Positions 1-9,180 of a stretch of DNA of 64,000 nucleotides are shown piece by piece. The notes beneath the pieces were generated by a model. The model was not told the DNA's origin and did no database searches. It worked only from the letters and a program-made list of their open reading frames with translations. The DNA comes from Piscirickettsia litoralis (lineage in GTDB: Bacteria > Pseudomonadota > Gammaproteobacteria > Piscirickettsiales > Piscirickettsiaceae). Made by a program: the position numbers and the translations under genes. Each line of letters starts with the position of its first letter. Within the stretch, counting starts at the first letter, position 1. Location: the NCBI RefSeq assembly GCF_001720395.1, contig NZ_MDTU01000001.1:1745572-1809571 (forward strand), in the 5' to 3' direction.

Positions 1-48
1 TGTTAGCCTGAGGCTTTTTCGCTACCGACTCGCCGCCGGTGAAAGTGA

Positions 49-76
49 ATTATACGCACTTTTTAACACCCGTCAA
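49..76 (-). promoter_or_regulatory. strong sigma70 promoter firing leftward off the window
   Basis: On the minus strand TTGACG (71-76) and TATAAT (49-54) are separated by 16 bases. Upstream (77-120) is a run of A/T tracts like an UP element, and the bases after the -10 are GC-rich. This combination is typical of stable-RNA (rRNA or tRNA) promoters, but the gene it drives lies left of position 1, so its identity is inferred only. Confidence 0.55.
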
Positions 77-277
77 CACCTAACTCATCTTTTTTTAAGT
101 TTTTTTTCATATTCTTACAAATACGCATTTTAGCCGGAGTTTACTCTATATATAGCTAAAAATCTAAACAAGAAGAACCTAAAAGAGTAAGCCGCATTAA
201 AAACTGTTAAAATCTTGCTCTAGTCACTTTTAACATCGAACCAGCACAATACTATCAACATTCAATAGGTAAAAAAT

Positions 278-1030
278 ATGCCAACAATTTTAATCACAGG
301 GGCCACATCAGGCTTTGGTCGCACTACAGCAGAGCTGTTTGCCAATAAAGGATGGAACCTTATTGTAACGGGCCGTCGCAGCCAATACCTCAAAGAACTC
401 AAGACAACTCTCTCACAAAAAGCAGCCGTACATACGATCACTCTTGACGTACGCAATACCGATGAGGTTTTCAAAGCGCTAGAAAACTTACCCACTCCGC
501 TCAACAACATTGATGTTTTAATCAATAATGCCGGACTTGCTCTAGGTTTAGAAACTGCCGACCAGGCCAACCTCAATGATTGGCATCAAATGATCGACAC
601 TAATATCACCGGCCTAGTCAATGTTACTCGCGCCGTGCTACCTCAAATGAGAAAGGCGAATCAGGGTTACATCATCAATATCGGCTCTATCGCCGCCAAC
701 ACCCCTTACACAGGCGGCAATGTTTACGGCGCAACTAAAGCTTTCGTCGATCAATTCACCAAGAACCTCCGTACCGATTTAATTGGCACAAAAATACGGG
801 CAACAAACATCGCTCCCGGGCTTGCAGAAACAGAGTTCTCTATCGTTCGTTTTAAAGGCGACAAAGGTCGCGCAGACCAAGTGTATAAAGATTTAAAGCC
901 ACTGACCGCCCAAGATATTGCAAATACAATTGGCTGGCTCGTGGACACTCCAGAACATGTGAATGTCAATTATTTAGAAGTCATGCCCACCTGCCAAACC
1001 TGGGCTGGCGTTACCGCCAAACCAAACTAA
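278..1030 (+). CDS. ydfG: NADP-dependent 3-hydroxy acid dehydrogenase, YdfG-like SDR
   Basis: Classical short-chain dehydrogenase of 250 residues, close to the 248 of E. coli YdfG, which oxidises serine, allo-threonine and 3-hydroxy acids with NADP in the cytoplasm. The Rossmann motif TGATSGFG lies near residue 7, NNAG near residue 84, the catalytic Ser in NIGSIAAN and the YGATK Tyr/Lys pair near residue 150. R33-R34 after the second beta strand fits NADP preference. ATG start; no strong Shine-Dalgarno visible. It stands alone and converges on the broken lipoprotein gene to its right. Exact substrate is inferred from family resemblance. Confidence 0.85.
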   Translation: MPTILITGATSGFGRTTAELFANKGWNLIVTGRRSQYLKELKTTLSQKAAVHTITLDVRNTDEVFKALENLPTPLNNIDVLINNAGLALGLETADQANLNDWHQMIDTNITGLVNVTRAVLPQMRKANQGYIINIGSIAANTPYTGGNVYGATKAFVDQFTKNLRTDLIGTKIRATNIAPGLAETEFSIVRFKGDKGRADQVYKDLKPLTAQDIANTIGWLVDTPEHVNVNYLEVMPTCQTWAGVTAKPN

Positions 1031-1050
1031 AAAAGGCCCAATTCGGGCCT
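1029..1050 (-). terminator. rho-independent terminator for the lipoprotein remnant
   Basis: Stem AGGCCC (1034-1039) pairs with GGGCCT (1045-1050) around a 5-base loop. On the minus strand it is followed by six T (1029-1034 read as A on the plus strand). There is no T-run on the plus side, so it acts for leftward transcription. Confidence 0.6.
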
Positions 1051-1097
1051 AGAAATAAAGACTTAAAAACACACTTAATTTTATCAAAAGAAATGCA

Positions 1098-1422
1098 CTA
1101 CAGTAACAGGATTATTTTCGTTACTTGGCTTTGCTTCTTCTTTTTTAAACCTCTCTTTTTTCCTACAGATGAATGATACCCTTGTAAATAGCTCTCTCTA
1201 ATTTGATTCGCTTGCAGCCCACACCACTTTATGTTGCCGCTCTCCTGATAACTATAAAATTTTTCTTGATTATTTCTAGCATCTAAGGCCCCTGATTTAA
1301 ATGCGAATTGATCATCACAATATATTGACACCCATTTACCCTTATAATTCTGCACAGAGGCGCAACCCACTAAAAAATGATACAGCTACCAATATTATAG
1401 TTATCATTACTTTTTGCTTCAC
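1098..1422 (-). pseudogene. small lipoprotein gene, frameshifted in the signal peptide
   Basis: The open frame ending at 1098 begins GCASVQNYKGKW, which looks like a lipoprotein just after its lipidated Cys but has no signal peptide. In the next frame a GTG start at 1422, preceded by GAAGAG, encodes VKQKVMITIILVAVSFFSG, a typical lipoprotein signal peptide. The two join as ...FFSG-CASVQ if one G is removed from the GGG at about 1368-1370. The mature part is about 89 residues with a Lys-rich tail. Seen: both frames and the lipobox. Inferred: they were one gene. No family recognised. Confidence 0.6.
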
Positions 1423-1515
1423 ATCAGCTCTTCAAATTTTTAATCAAAAACAAAATATAGCCGATACTATTCCCTGTTTATTAAATTAGTCTTAAACAAC
1501 TCAAAATTCATCGAC

Positions 1516-1537
1516 AAAAAAGCCCACAATCGTGGGC
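1516..1537 (-). terminator. rho-independent terminator of the trp operon
   Basis: GCCCAC (1522-1527) pairs with GTGGGC (1532-1537) around a 4-base loop. On the minus strand six T follow (1516-1521). It lies about 230 bases beyond the last gene of the operon and is the first good terminator in that direction. Confidence 0.7.
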
Positions 1538-1765
1538 AAGAAACAGCTAATTGGACCGATTTAGTTAGAACAGTACTGATGCTAGGCCTTCAACTGATAG
1601 AAAATTTAAATAGATTGGTTAGGTGCTATATTCCCAAAAGAACAAATTTTGATGAAATTAACCAAGGTATTATATTGGACCTCCAGCGAGTATTTAGCTT
1701 TAAGGGAGGTCACTGCTTAAAAATGAAATACTGCAGTTGCTCAAACACTTTTAAGAATAATGATA
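1538..1765. other. region between trp operon and its terminator, no clear gene
   Basis: These bases form the 3' part of the trp transcript. The only structure seen is an inverted repeat GACCTCC (1678-1684) / GGAGGTC (1705-1711) with a 20-base loop. A 65-codon plus-strand frame here (1579-1776) overlaps the trp operon end, lacks a ribosome binding site and has no recognisable features. Confidence 0.4.
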
Positions 1766-2764
1766 TTAGCCTTTGATCACACGATGCAAACACTGTAACT
1801 CTTCAGCCAATTGATTAAAGCTTTCACAGCTAATCGTTTGCTGAGCATCTGTTAATGCTTCATCGGGATTAGGGTGAGACTCTATTAGTAATCCATCGGC
1901 ACCTGCGGCCACTGCCGCTTTTGCCATCGGCGCAACCAATGATCTCTTACCGGTACCATGGCTAGGATCAATAATCACAGGTAAGTGAGATAGCTCTTTA
2001 AGTACCGGCACAGCAGCAATATCCAAGGTATTACGAGTATAGGTTTCGAAACTACGGATACCGCGCTCACATAAAATCACCTCAAAATTACCACCGCTCA
2101 TGATGTATTCAGCGGCGTGCAAAAACTCATGATAAGTTGCAGAGAGGCCCCGCTTTAATAACGCAGGCGTGCGTGTTTTACCGACTGCTTTTAGTAAGCT
2201 GAAGTTTTGCATATTGCGTGCGCCAATTTGCAAGATATCAGTATAGCGACTGACAAGCTCCAGCTCTTGCACATCCATCACTTCGGTGACGACAAGCAAC
2301 CCATAAGCATCAGCCGCTTCGCGCAAGTAAATTAAACCTTCTTCACCTAAGCCTTGAAAATCATAGGGAGATGTTCTTGGTTTAAACGCGCCCCCACGTA
2401 ATATTTTTGCACCACTTTGGCTAATTGCCTCTGCCGTTGCAAAAATTTGCTCACGTGACTCGACTGAACAAGAGCCACTGATTAGTGTCAACTCATCACC
2501 ACCAATAGTGACATCTTTAATCTTAATTTGAGTGCCTTCAGGCTTAAAACTGCGACAAGCCAGCTTATATTTTCCGGTCAACTGTTTTACCTCAAATACA
2601 CCAGGTAGCCGAACAAATTGCTCTGAATCTACCTGATCATCGACACCATGAATCACGATAAGGTCTTGTCCTTGCTCGATGACAGAAAATCCCATTTGCT
2701 CTAAACGCGTCATCAGGTGCTGTTGATCTTGTTGGGATATCCCCTCTTGGAGCTTCAAGTGCAT
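1766..2764 (-). CDS. aroF: 3-deoxy-7-phosphoheptulonate (DAHP) synthase, type I-beta
   Basis: Catalyses the first shikimate step, phosphoenolpyruvate plus erythrose-4-phosphate to DAHP. At 332 residues it matches the Thermotoga/Bacillus-like type I-beta class rather than E. coli AroFGH (about 350). Motifs: SGSCSVES (about 95), [11 protein letters not shown] (about 128), QIGARNMQN (about 180), [13 protein letters not shown] (about 235), DPSHGTGKR (about 265) and ESHPNP. The first 80 or so residues form the small alpha/beta domain that in this class can carry feedback control. It is the last gene of the trp operon, 3 bases after trpA, so it supplies chorismate precursor on the tryptophan signal. 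The symbol is by function; naming of this class varies (aroA, aroG, aroF). Confidence 0.88.
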   Translation of the reverse strand: MHLKLQEGISQQDQQHLMTRLEQMGFSVIEQGQDLIVIHGVDDQVDSEQFVRLPGVFEVKQLTGKYKLACRSFKPEGTQIKIKDVTIGGDELTLISGSCSVESREQIFATAEAISQSGAKILRGGAFKPRTSPYDFQGLGEEGLIYLREAADAYGLLVVTEVMDVQELELVSRYTDILQIGARNMQNFSLLKAVGKTRTPALLKRGLSATYHEFLHAAEYIMSGGNFEVILCERGIRSFETYTRNTLDIAAVPVLKELSHLPVIIDPSHGTGKRSLVAPMAKAAVAAGADGLLIESHPNPDEALTDAQQTISCESFNQLAEELQCLHRVIKG

Positions 2765-2767
2765 AAA

Positions 2768-3529
2768 TTACCTCGGATCGATCTCTTTCACTAGTGTTTC
2801 TATCTGTTCTGGATTAAGCTCTTGATCAATTAAATTGACAATATACGAACCAACCACAAAACCATCGGCTGACTCTAAGGCATCTGCCGCCGTTTTCTTA
2901 CAACCTATGCCAAAACCAATCACCACCGGCTTTTGTGCTATCTCTTTTACCATGGCAACATGCTGTACTGTTGTCACCACATTTGTTTGCAAATTATTAA
3001 CACCGGTTACCCCTTTACGACTTACATAATAAAGGAAAGGACTGTCTAATGCAGCAGATTCTTTCACACGCTCCATCGACATCGTATTAGTAATAAGAGG
3101 AATGATCTGTAAATCATACTGTTGGCATAATTTAATATGATCTGACATCTCCTCTAAGGGCAAATCGACGACTAATACTGCATCAACACCCGCTTGTTTA
3201 CTGCGACGATAAAAGTTTTCCCCCTGCTTTAAGACCGGGTTGTAATAGCTAAATAAAACAAGAGGAATATTCGAATATTCACGTACCCGCTCAACGATAT
3301 TGATCACATCATCAAAAGTCGTTTGGTTGGTTAAAGCTCGAGTCATTGCCTTTTGAATCACCGGGCCATCAGCAACTGGATCTGAAAATGGCAAACCAAG
3401 CTCAATAATATCAACTCCTGCACGCTCTAGGCTTAAAATGGACTCGACCGTTTGATCCACAGATATGTGGCCTGCGGTAATATAAGCAATAAAGGGCTGT
3501 TTCTTCTTAAAAATTGCTGAAATACTCAT
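2768..3529 (-). CDS. trpA: tryptophan synthase alpha chain
   Basis: Cleaves indole-3-glycerol phosphate to indole and glyceraldehyde-3-phosphate; indole is channelled to TrpB. 253 residues, slightly short of the usual 265. The N-terminal IAYITAGHISVDQTVESI and ELGLPFSDPVADGPVIQKA carry the two catalytic acids (Glu in VDIIELGLP, Asp in FSDPVADGP). GFGIG near residue 200 is the phosphate-binding turn. Its ATG overlaps the trpB stop by 4 bases, so the two are translationally coupled, as the protein complex requires. Confidence 0.95.
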   Translation of the reverse strand: MSISAIFKKKQPFIAYITAGHISVDQTVESILSLERAGVDIIELGLPFSDPVADGPVIQKAMTRALTNQTTFDDVINIVERVREYSNIPLVLFSYYNPVLKQGENFYRRSKQAGVDAVLVVDLPLEEMSDHIKLCQQYDLQIIPLITNTMSMERVKESAALDSPFLYYVSRKGVTGVNNLQTNVVTTVQHVAMVKEIAQKPVVIGFGIGCKKTAADALESADGFVVGSYIVNLIDQELNPEQIETLVKEIDPR

Positions 3530-4719
3530 GATAAGTCCTCCTGATATTGCTCAACCTGGCCTAAATCTTTATCGCCTCGTCCAGATAAATTGATCACTAC
3601 ATTTTGTCCTTGCAGCTTATCTTTTTCACGAATGACATAAGCTAAAGCATGTGAAGACTCTAAGGCGGGAATAACCCCTTCAAGCCTTGCTAGAGTTTTC
3701 ATCGCCGCTAACGCTTCACTATCACTCGCCGAAGAGTATTTTGCACGACCACTATCTTGCAAAAAAGCATGTTGAGGTGCAATGGACGGATAGTCTAAGC
3801 CTGCCGAAATCGAATGAGTTTCACTGATTTGGCCATCATCATTTTGTAATACATAGCTTTTTACCCCGTGCAGTACACCGATTTGCTTGTCAAAAAATCG
3901 TGCTGCATGCTTTCCTGGCGCTGCGCCACTACCACCGGCTTCAACACCGATTAAAGCAACTTCTTCATAAGGAACAAATTCGGCAAAAATACCTATTGCA
4001 TTTGAACCGCCACCTACGCAAGCAACAATAGTATCAGGCCGTTTGCCGAAGGCTTTCAGCGCTTGCTCATGCGCTTCTTGACCGATAACCGCCTGAAAAG
4101 TTGCCACCATCTCAGGAAAAGGGGCCGGACCCAAGGCAGAACCTAAGCAATAATGGGTATGATCAAAACTTGCCGCCCAATCGCGAAGCGCAGCATTAAC
4201 CGCATCCTTTAAGGTTTTTGTCCCCGTTTCTACGCTGATCACTTTCGCACCCAGGAGCTTCATTCGCTGTACATTCGGTGCTTGGCGCGCCATGTCCACC
4301 GCCCCCATATAAATAATGCACTCCAAGCCTAGACGTGCACAAGCAGTCGCTGTAGCAACACCGTGCTGACCTGCACCAGTTTCTGCAATAATGCGCTTTT
4401 TACCCAACTTTTTAGCAAATAAACATTGGCCCAAAGCATTATTAAGCTTATGCGCTCCTGTGTGTAATAAGTCTTCACGCTTTAGATAAACATTAATATC
4501 GCCCAGAGATTCACTCAAACGTCCAGCATAAGTCAGTGGCGTGGGCCGCCCAGCGTACTCACGCAAAGTCGCCAATAAATCGTTAGTAAATACGTCATCA
4601 CTCATCACCTGATTAAATAAATCATTAATTTCATTGACCGGGTCAACAAGAATTTCTGGAATAAATTGACCACCAAACTCACCAAAATAGTGGTCCACCG
4701 CTTTAATTGTTTGCAACAT
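3526..4719 (-). CDS. trpB: tryptophan synthase beta chain
   Basis: PLP enzyme that condenses indole with serine to give tryptophan. 397 residues, the normal length of the TrpB1 class. The N-terminus FGEFGGQFIPEIL is typical. The PLP lysine is in HTGAHKLNNAL near residue 88, the phosphate loop is GGGSNAIGIF near residue 232, and the ENDE/ETHSISAGLDYPS region follows. It overlaps trpF by 17 bases on the 5' side and trpA by 4 on the 3' side, giving a tightly coupled operon core. Confidence 0.96.
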   Translation of the reverse strand: MLQTIKAVDHYFGEFGGQFIPEILVDPVNEINDLFNQVMSDDVFTNDLLATLREYAGRPTPLTYAGRLSESLGDINVYLKREDLLHTGAHKLNNALGQCLFAKKLGKKRIIAETGAGQHGVATATACARLGLECIIYMGAVDMARQAPNVQRMKLLGAKVISVETGTKTLKDAVNAALRDWAASFDHTHYCLGSALGPAPFPEMVATFQAVIGQEAHEQALKAFGKRPDTIVACVGGGSNAIGIFAEFVPYEEVALIGVEAGGSGAAPGKHAARFFDKQIGVLHGVKSYVLQNDDGQISETHSISAGLDYPSIAPQHAFLQDSGRAKYSSASDSEALAAMKTLARLEGVIPALESSHALAYVIREKDKLQGQNVVINLSGRGDKDLGQVEQYQEDLS

Positions 4720-5353
4720 AACACTCTCCTAGAGCTTGAGCTAAATAAGTAAACTGTTTGATTAATGTCTGCGACTTAATACCTCGAATAGACTCTACGC
4801 CGCTAGCAACATCAACGCCATAAGGCTGATATTCATGAATTTTAGCTTGGATATTGTCAATATTTAAGCCGCCAGCAATAAAATAACGAAAATCACTCAG
4901 CATGTTTTTTTTGTTTAATTTCGCCTCTTGGCCAGTGCCAGGTGTTGTCGAATCAAAGAGTAAATAATCTCGCTCTTTATCTAGTTTTTTAAAACTCTCT
5001 TGATCAATGTTATTAATATTGCCCAATTCATCAAATTCAACGATATAAATTCTTTTTAAATCACTAGGCAAGTTTTTATTGGCTAAGCGTGAATTTTCAC
5101 CATGCAATTGCACTGTATTTAAGCTACAGGCTTTGGCGATGCTAATAATTTTTTCTGCATCATGATGGGTAAAAACACCAACGGGGATAGCTCCCTCACT
5201 GACGATAAATGCACTGAGGTGCGCCGCATCTTGCACTGTTAAATAGCGAGGTGACTTTTCTTCAAAATTTAAACCGATATAACGCGCACCTGCATCAATC
5301 GCAACTTTTGCATCTTTAATCGTCTTAATGCCACAAATCTTTACTTGAGTCAT
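4703..5353 (-). CDS. trpF: phosphoribosylanthranilate isomerase
   Basis: Amadori isomerisation of phosphoribosylanthranilate to CdRP, the step before TrpC. Stand-alone TrpF of 216 residues, not fused to TrpC as in E. coli. KICGIK at residue 5 holds the catalytic Cys; VQLHG near residue 85, LLFDS.TPGTGQ near residue 132 with the catalytic Asp, and AGGLN near residue 165 form the phosphate site. The gene contains an eight-A tract in the mRNA (4905-4912) that is in frame, a useful control for the homopolymer lesions elsewhere in the window. Confidence 0.93.
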   Translation of the reverse strand: MTQVKICGIKTIKDAKVAIDAGARYIGLNFEEKSPRYLTVQDAAHLSAFIVSEGAIPVGVFTHHDAEKIISIAKACSLNTVQLHGENSRLANKNLPSDLKRIYIVEFDELGNINNIDQESFKKLDKERDYLLFDSTTPGTGQEAKLNKKNMLSDFRYFIAGGLNIDNIQAKIHEYQPYGVDVASGVESIRGIKSQTLIKQFTYLAQALGECYVANN

Positions 5354-5357
5354 GATG

Positions 5358-6134
5358 CTAACCTTGCAACATTGTTTGAATCAATGATTTCGGATCATCA
5401 CTTTTAACCAGCAACTCACCAATTAAAGCCGCGTTAAAGCCTGATTTTCTAACCTCTTTGACTTGATCAACTGAATGTATAGCAGATTCAGCAACAATTT
5501 TAATACCTTTATCGCTAGATACATGATCAATCATACGCAAGCAATGCTCAGGGTCGACTTCTAAAGTGTGCAAATTACGATTATTAATACCTAGCACTGT
5601 TGCTCCTGCGTCTTCGGCGATCTTAATTTCATCAATACTGTGGGTTTCGACAAAAGGCTGCAAGCCGACTTCAAGCGCTACTTTAATTAAGTGAGCAAGC
5701 TCGCCTTTCACCATCGAAGTGATCAACAATACCGCATCAGCACCAAAAGCTGCAGCTTGATAGATTTGCAGTTCATCGATGATAAAGTCTTTGCGCAATA
5801 CTGAAATATTGGTATTTCTTAAGCGCTCGGAAACTTGCTTTAAATCAGTTAAAGAGCCATTAAAATACTTTTCTTCGGTCAATACAGAAATTGCTTGTAC
5901 ACCGCCTTGAGCATACTGGTAAGCCAAGGCAAGAGGATCAGCAATTTCGGCCAAATGACCTTTGGATGGAGAGCTGCGTTTAATTTCAGCAATAATATTA
6001 AAAGCATCAGGCAAAAATTCTTTTTTAACTGATTTTGTTAAACTAATAACGTCCAGTTTTTCAAAAATTTCTTTTTCATTAATATTAGCGATTTCTTCTT
6101 TTTTAATCGCGATCATTTTTTCAATAAAGTTCAT
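5358..6134 (-). CDS. trpC: indole-3-glycerol phosphate synthase
   Basis: Ring closure of CdRP to indole-3-glycerol phosphate. 258 residues, monofunctional. IIAEIKRSSPSKG near residue 47 contains the catalytic Glu and Lys; VLRKDFIID near residue 113, GINNRNL near residue 182 and VAESAI near residue 213 follow the family. Four bases separate it from trpF and one base from trpD. Note the frequent AT-rich codons at the N-terminus. Confidence 0.94.
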   Translation of the reverse strand: MNFIEKMIAIKKEEIANINEKEIFEKLDVISLTKSVKKEFLPDAFNIIAEIKRSSPSKGHLAEIADPLALAYQYAQGGVQAISVLTEEKYFNGSLTDLKQVSERLRNTNISVLRKDFIIDELQIYQAAAFGADAVLLITSMVKGELAHLIKVALEVGLQPFVETHSIDEIKIAEDAGATVLGINNRNLHTLEVDPEHCLRMIDHVSSDKGIKIVAESAIHSVDQVKEVRKSGFNAALIGELLVKSDDPKSLIQTMLQG

Positions 6135-6135
6135 A

Positions 6136-7134
6136 TTAACTTTGCTCCTGAACTAAGCCTTTTAAAGTCGCTAATGCCTTGCCTTCTACGATAGACGCTC
6201 TTACCAAACTAATAGCTGCAAGTAGAGAGTCGGTAATGCCATAGAGCTCTACCGCAACCGCCGCATTTAATATTAAGGTATCGGCTAATGGACTTTGCTC
6301 ACCTTCTAAAACATCTAAAATTTTACGAGCATTAAACATTTTATCACCACCGGCCAAGTCACTAATCTGGCATTTCTCAAACCCTAAAGCCTCAGGATCA
6401 ATAATTTTTTGAGTAATTTTCCCATCAATTATTTCTAAGCACTCTGTGATTGCATGTGTTGTTAGCTCATCGATGCCATCACCGTGCACAAGCAATGCTT
6501 TTTTCACATTCATTTTAGCAAGTACATTTGCAAGTAAATTCATGCGTTCTTTGTTTGCCACACCAACAATAAGGTAGTCTGCTTGAGCGGGGTTGAGTAG
6601 CGGCCCCATCAGGTTAAAGCACGTCGGAATCCCTAAGGCTTTGCGTGTGCTTTTAATATGGGCAAAACTTGGATGAAACATCTGCGCAAAGAAAAAACCG
6701 ATATTATATTTTGCAAGTGAAGACTGAATCTTAGTTTCATCAGTATATAAATTAACACCTAACTGCTCTAAAACATCTGCCGAGCCACAGCTTGATGTCG
6801 AAGCACGGTTACCATGTTTAACCACTTTTACCCTACAACTTGCCGCTAAAATCGCAGCTGCTGTAGAGATATTGACGGTATTCGCACCATCACCCCCTGT
6901 ACCCACAATATCCAAAGCAGGTTGGCTGACAGTGATAGGCATTTGCTGCTCTTTTGCAACTTTCACAATTCCTAAAAATTCATCCACCGTCTCACCTTTT
7001 GCCGATAATAGACTTAAAAAAGCAGCAGATAGAGGAGCATTATCAGTAATAAATAACTCTTTCGCTGCATTATAGCTTTCATCTAGGCTTAAATTTTCCC
7101 TATTAACTAATTTTTTAACCACTTGCCCTAACAT
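6136..7134 (-). CDS. trpD: anthranilate phosphoribosyltransferase
   Basis: Transfers phosphoribose from PRPP to anthranilate. 332 residues, the usual size for a TrpD that is not fused to TrpG. The PRPP-binding GTGGDGANTVNIST lies near residue 80, KHGNRASTSSCGSADVLE near residue 108, and a metal-binding HGDGIDELT near residue 217. One base after trpG. No anomalies. Confidence 0.95.
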   Translation of the reverse strand: MLGQVVKKLVNRENLSLDESYNAAKELFITDNAPLSAAFLSLLSAKGETVDEFLGIVKVAKEQQMPITVSQPALDIVGTGGDGANTVNISTAAAILAASCRVKVVKHGNRASTSSCGSADVLEQLGVNLYTDETKIQSSLAKYNIGFFFAQMFHPSFAHIKSTRKALGIPTCFNLMGPLLNPAQADYLIVGVANKERMNLLANVLAKMNVKKALLVHGDGIDELTTHAITECLEIIDGKITQKIIDPEALGFEKCQISDLAGGDKMFNARKILDVLEGEQSPLADTLILNAAVAVELYGITDSLLAAISLVRASIVEGKALATLKGLVQEQS

Positions 7135-7135
7135 G

Positions 7136-7714
7136 CTAATGAAGCTCCGCCGCTGTATTTAGAAAATTAATGACAATTTTTTCACCGTCCGGTGTTAAAA
7201 TAGATTCTGGATGAAACTGTACCCCATAAAGCGGTAAATCTTTATGTGAAATTGCCATCACCGTCTCATCAGCCACTTCGCCATGAATATTAAAGTTATC
7301 TTCAATAGATTCTTTTTCAACAACTAAAGAGTGGTAACGCGCCGCTGGAAAAGGTAATTTTAAACCAGAAAATAACATACTGCGATCATGGTAAATATAA
7401 TCATCTTTGCCGTGAATGACTTCACCAGAGTTAACGATATTACCCCCAAACGCCTCAGCAATAATTTGATGCCCTAAACATACCCCTAAAATTGGAATAA
7501 ACTTTGAGCACTCTCTAACAATCTCTAAACAGTTTCCAGCCTCATCTGGACGACCAGGCCCCGGAGAAATAACGATTGCTTGCGGCGCTAAGGCTTTAAC
7601 ATCACTTGCAGTGACTTCATCATTCTTAACCACCTTAACATCTTGACCTAACTCAATTAACTGCTGATAAAGATTAAAAGTAAAGCTATCATAATTATCA
7701 ATTAGTAAAATCAT
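7136..7714 (-). CDS. trpG: anthranilate synthase component II, glutamine amidotransferase
   Basis: Class I glutaminase that feeds ammonia to TrpE. 192 residues. The triad is visible: Cys in GVCLGHQ near residue 78, and His and Glu in VQFHPES near residue 170. N-terminal LLIDNYDSFTFNL and SPGPGRPDEAG are diagnostic. The same subunit often also serves PabB in bacteria with a single amidotransferase; nothing in this window tests that. Overlaps trpE by 4 bases. Confidence 0.94.
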   Translation of the reverse strand: MILLIDNYDSFTFNLYQQLIELGQDVKVVKNDEVTASDVKALAPQAIVISPGPGRPDEAGNCLEIVRECSKFIPILGVCLGHQIIAEAFGGNIVNSGEVIHGKDDYIYHDRSMLFSGLKLPFPAARYHSLVVEKESIEDNFNIHGEVADETVMAISHKDLPLYGVQFHPESILTPDGEKIVINFLNTAAELH

Positions 7715-9174
7715 TGTTTTTTCTCCGCAAGTAAAATGGCTTCTAATAACATTCTGGCTTTATTGCGTCTTTCGTTCACTTCTTCTTGAATATCTGAATC
7801 ATGGACAATACCACCACCGGCGCGAATCGTTCCTACACCGTTTTTAATCGATAACATGCGAATCGCAATCGCACTGGTTAAATCCTGCTTAGAGTCAGTC
7901 ATACAAAAACAACCGCCATAATAACCACGTGGACTGTTTTCTAATTGGTTAATCAACTGCATAGCTCGAATTTTCGGCGCCCCCGATAACGTCCCTGCCG
8001 GCAATGTCGCCGAAATAGCATCGAAAGAATCACAATCTTCTTTTAACTCACCAACGACCGTTGATGACAAGTGCATGACATGAGAAAGCTTGAGCACTTC
8101 TTTTAAAGCGGTCACTTTTACTGTGCTCGCCTTTGCTACTTTTCCTAAATCATTACGGCTTAAATCAACCAACATCATATGCTCAGCGCCATCTTTTTCT
8201 GAGTTTTGCAACTGCCCGGCTAAAGCATTTAAATCATCTCCAGGTTGAATCCGCACCGTTCCCGCAAGTGGCCGTGTTTCTATACTCTGCTCTGTGACAT
8301 TGACCAATGCCTCTGGGGAAGCGACCATAACATCCTGGCCTGCAACCTGGCTAAAACATAAATAAGGCGCAAAACTTAACTTTCTTAAGTGTTGATAAAT
8401 CGTCAACGCAGCTGATTTGATACTAATCTTAAATTCAGCCGAAGGCACCATTTGGAAAATATCACCCGATAAAATATAGGGTTTAGCACGTTCTACCATG
8501 TCTGCATAGTGCTCATCATCAGTAGCAATATCCAAGTGTTGATAAACATCTAGACCACTTGGCTGTACCTCCAGTACTTGTTCACTGGCAGTTTGGGCAG
8601 TTAATGTTTCTATACGATCTAAAGCTTGATAATAACCATCTGCATCATCATTAAGATCAACAATAGTCGCAATAGTTAATTTACGATTTTTATAATCATA
8701 ATGCATTTGATCTTGATAAAAACGAAAAAGATAATCCGGATTATCACTTTGCTGTAATTCGCTAATTCCAGGCAAGTGCTTAACCGATTCATAGCTGATA
8801 AAGCCAAATGAGCCACCAATCACACCAGGTAATGCTTGGCTAGAAACAGCTTGATAATTTCTCTGAGCATTGCGTAATACAGCAAAAGGAGTGACATCTG
8901 ACTCAAGATGATGCTTATTTTGGATGGTATATTCACATTGATTATTCTTGATAGCGATCTCAGCAACAGGCCGACTTGCAATCGTTGTCGTAGTGAAGTA
9001 CTTATTTTCAGGATCCGCAGTCTCTAATAAAACGGCTCGGCTATCAATCGCTTGAACATTTTTAAATGACTCAACAGCACCAAAATGATCAAAGCTTATT
9101 TCTTTAAAGACAATAATACGTGTTTGCGTTTTAGCAAGAGCAAGAAACTCTGAATGAGACAAGGACGATAACAT
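7711..9174 (-). CDS. trpE: anthranilate synthase component I
   Basis: Converts chorismate to anthranilate with ammonia from TrpG. 487 residues. The chorismate-binding half shows RPLAGTVR near residue 297, HMMLVDLSRNDLG near residue 325, LPAGTLSGAPKIRAM near residue 390 and RAGGGIVHDSD near residue 456. The N-terminal feedback element usually written LLES reads LLET here (near residue 49), a conservative change at the tryptophan-binding site. The Shine-Dalgarno AGGAG sits 6 bases before the ATG but is locked in the 3' arm of a long hairpin (9181-9210), so translation start may be controlled separately from trpR. Confidence 0.95.
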   Translation of the reverse strand: MLSSLSHSEFLALAKTQTRIIVFKEISFDHFGAVESFKNVQAIDSRAVLLETADPENKYFTTTTIASRPVAEIAIKNNQCEYTIQNKHHLESDVTPFAVLRNAQRNYQAVSSQALPGVIGGSFGFISYESVKHLPGISELQQSDNPDYLFRFYQDQMHYDYKNRKLTIATIVDLNDDADGYYQALDRIETLTAQTASEQVLEVQPSGLDVYQHLDIATDDEHYADMVERAKPYILSGDIFQMVPSAEFKISIKSAALTIYQHLRKLSFAPYLCFSQVAGQDVMVASPEALVNVTEQSIETRPLAGTVRIQPGDDLNALAGQLQNSEKDGAEHMMLVDLSRNDLGKVAKASTVKVTALKEVLKLSHVMHLSSTVVGELKEDCDSFDAISATLPAGTLSGAPKIRAMQLINQLENSPRGYYGGCFCMTDSKQDLTSAIAIRMLSIKNGVGTIRAGGGIVHDSDIQEEVNERRNKARMLLEAILLAEKKQ

Positions 9175-9180
9175 GCTTTA

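Noticed and set aside
1579-1776. 65-codon plus-strand frame between the trp operon and its terminator
   Set aside because: No ribosome binding site, overlaps the 3' end of the DAHP synthase gene, odd composition, and lies inside the probable trp transcript on the other strand.
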